Assembly: GCA_022750355.1 (NCBI GenBank)
Contig: JAKIVW010000008.1
Span: 13,333-19,381, forward strand
Length of the DNA stretch: 6,049 bases
Direction of reading: 5' to 3'
Source of the DNA: Thermoplasmata archaeon
GTDB lineage: Archaea; Thermoplasmatota; Thermoplasmata; Lutacidiplasmatales; UBA184
Shown: one piece after another, positions 5,591 to 6,049 of the stretch
How the letters are laid out: every line of letters begins with the position of its first letter
Numbering within the stretch: the first letter of the stretch is position 1
Position numbers and translations under genes: made by a program
The notes under the pieces: generated by a model
What the model saw: only the letters and a program-made list of their open reading frames with translations
The model's database searches: none
Told to the model about the DNA's origin: nothing

Positions 5591-6049
5591 GAGGAGGCCC
5601 GGTTGATGACGCACGTCATGCAGTGGGCGCCCCCGTAGCCTCCGGTGATCTCCCGTAGACTCAAAGGGACCACCTCAACGCTCCGGTCCCGGAGCGCGGC
5701 CGTGTGCGGGAAGAACCCCCCACCCTCCCGCAGGGTGTCGCGCTCCTTACGAACGAGCGCGAGGAGCACGCCGTACCGGTGCGGGTCGCGGCGGGCGGCG
5801 GAGGCCAACGTCGCGAGCACCCGATCCACCTCCTGATCCACCTCGATGGCGATCACTTTCCGCTCCTTGAGACACAGGAAGTTCGTGGCGTAGCACATCT
5901 GCTCGAGGGAGGAGAGGGGGAGGACCTCGAAATGCTTCTCCGCGAGGTACTCGCGTAGCGAACGGGTCTTCGGCTCACGGACGAGCCGGGCGGTCCCCGC
6001 CCGTCGGTAGACCTCGACGCGGGCCACTTTCAGGAGGACTTCCGACCCG
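5587..6049 (-). CDS. arcA: Arginine deiminase (partial, C-terminal 153 residues)
   Basis: The frame is open to the right edge (first whole codon at 6048), so the N-terminus and most active-site residues lie outside. A GTG at 6027 is almost certainly an internal valine, since the preceding residues GSEVLLK continue a conserved-looking strand. The enzyme hydrolyses arginine to citrulline and ammonia. Visible features are VARVEVYR, CYATNFLCLKERKVIAI (the strand that usually carries the TNxL motif) and near the end GGYGGAHCMTCVINR, which holds the predicted nucleophile Cys (codon 5620-5622). Between these is a charged segment of roughly 30 residues (about DPHRYGVLLALVRKERDTLREGGGFFPH) that I do not recall from bacterial enzymes. 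The bacterial RGGPRCMS pattern is replaced by YGGAHCMT. Direct overlap with arcC supports arginine deiminase over other amidinotransferase-fold enzymes. Confidence 0.88.
   Translation of the reverse strand, partial: GSEVLLKVARVEVYRRAGTARLVREPKTRSLREYLAEKHFEVLPLSSLEQMCYATNFLCLKERKVIAIEVDQEVDRVLATLASAARRDPHRYGVLLALVRKERDTLREGGGFFPHTAALRDRSVEVVPLSLREITGGYGGAHCMTCVINRASS

Noticed and set aside
3848..5638. A 596-codon plus-strand open frame antisense to the arginine cluster
   Set aside because: It runs through two tRNA genes and opposite three recognisable genes, and shows no motif of its own.

Overview
The window looks like a piece of a GC-rich archaeal chromosome. The strongest archaeal signs are a tRNA-Asn gene interrupted in its T-loop by a short intron that folds into a near-complete bulge-helix-bulge motif, tRNA genes without an encoded CCA end, and TATA-like boxes about 26 bases before predicted transcript starts. 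The linked arginine deiminase/carbamate kinase pair and small winged-helix regulator fit as well. Membership of Thermoplasmatota is my best guess, but a 6 kb window cannot prove it.

Layout from left to right. (1) 1-609, minus: the N-terminal 203 residues of a prenyltransferase/squalene-cyclase-like alpha-toroid protein that runs off the left edge. (2) 610-1076: a gene-free stretch between divergent genes, holding one GC-rich hairpin. (3) 1077-3068, plus: a three-part soluble protein with a class III adenylate cyclase domain carrying all six canonical catalytic residues, a TolB-like N-terminal domain and TPR repeats. This layout is best known from bacteria. (4) 3087-3743, minus: a RibD C-terminal/dihydrofolate-reductase-fold protein, convergent with the cyclase, with its own TATA box and Shine-Dalgarno. 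(5) 3875-4073, minus: two tRNA genes in tandem, tRNA-Asn(GTT) with a 32-nt T-loop intron and then a CAT-anticodon tRNA. (6) 4100-6049, minus: a compact cluster of arginine deiminase C-terminus, carbamate kinase and winged-helix regulator. Its promoter lies beyond the right edge.

How the genes work together. Arginine deiminase (arginine to citrulline plus ammonia) and carbamate kinase (carbamoyl phosphate plus ADP to ATP, ammonia and CO2) are the first and last steps of the fermentative arginine deiminase pathway. The middle enzyme, ornithine carbamoyltransferase, is not in the window. The winged-helix protein is a candidate local regulator of this cluster. The two tRNAs are probably one transcript, driven by a promoter that overlaps the regulator's stop codon. 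The cyclase, the RibD-like protein and the toroid protein show no evident link to each other or to the arginine genes.
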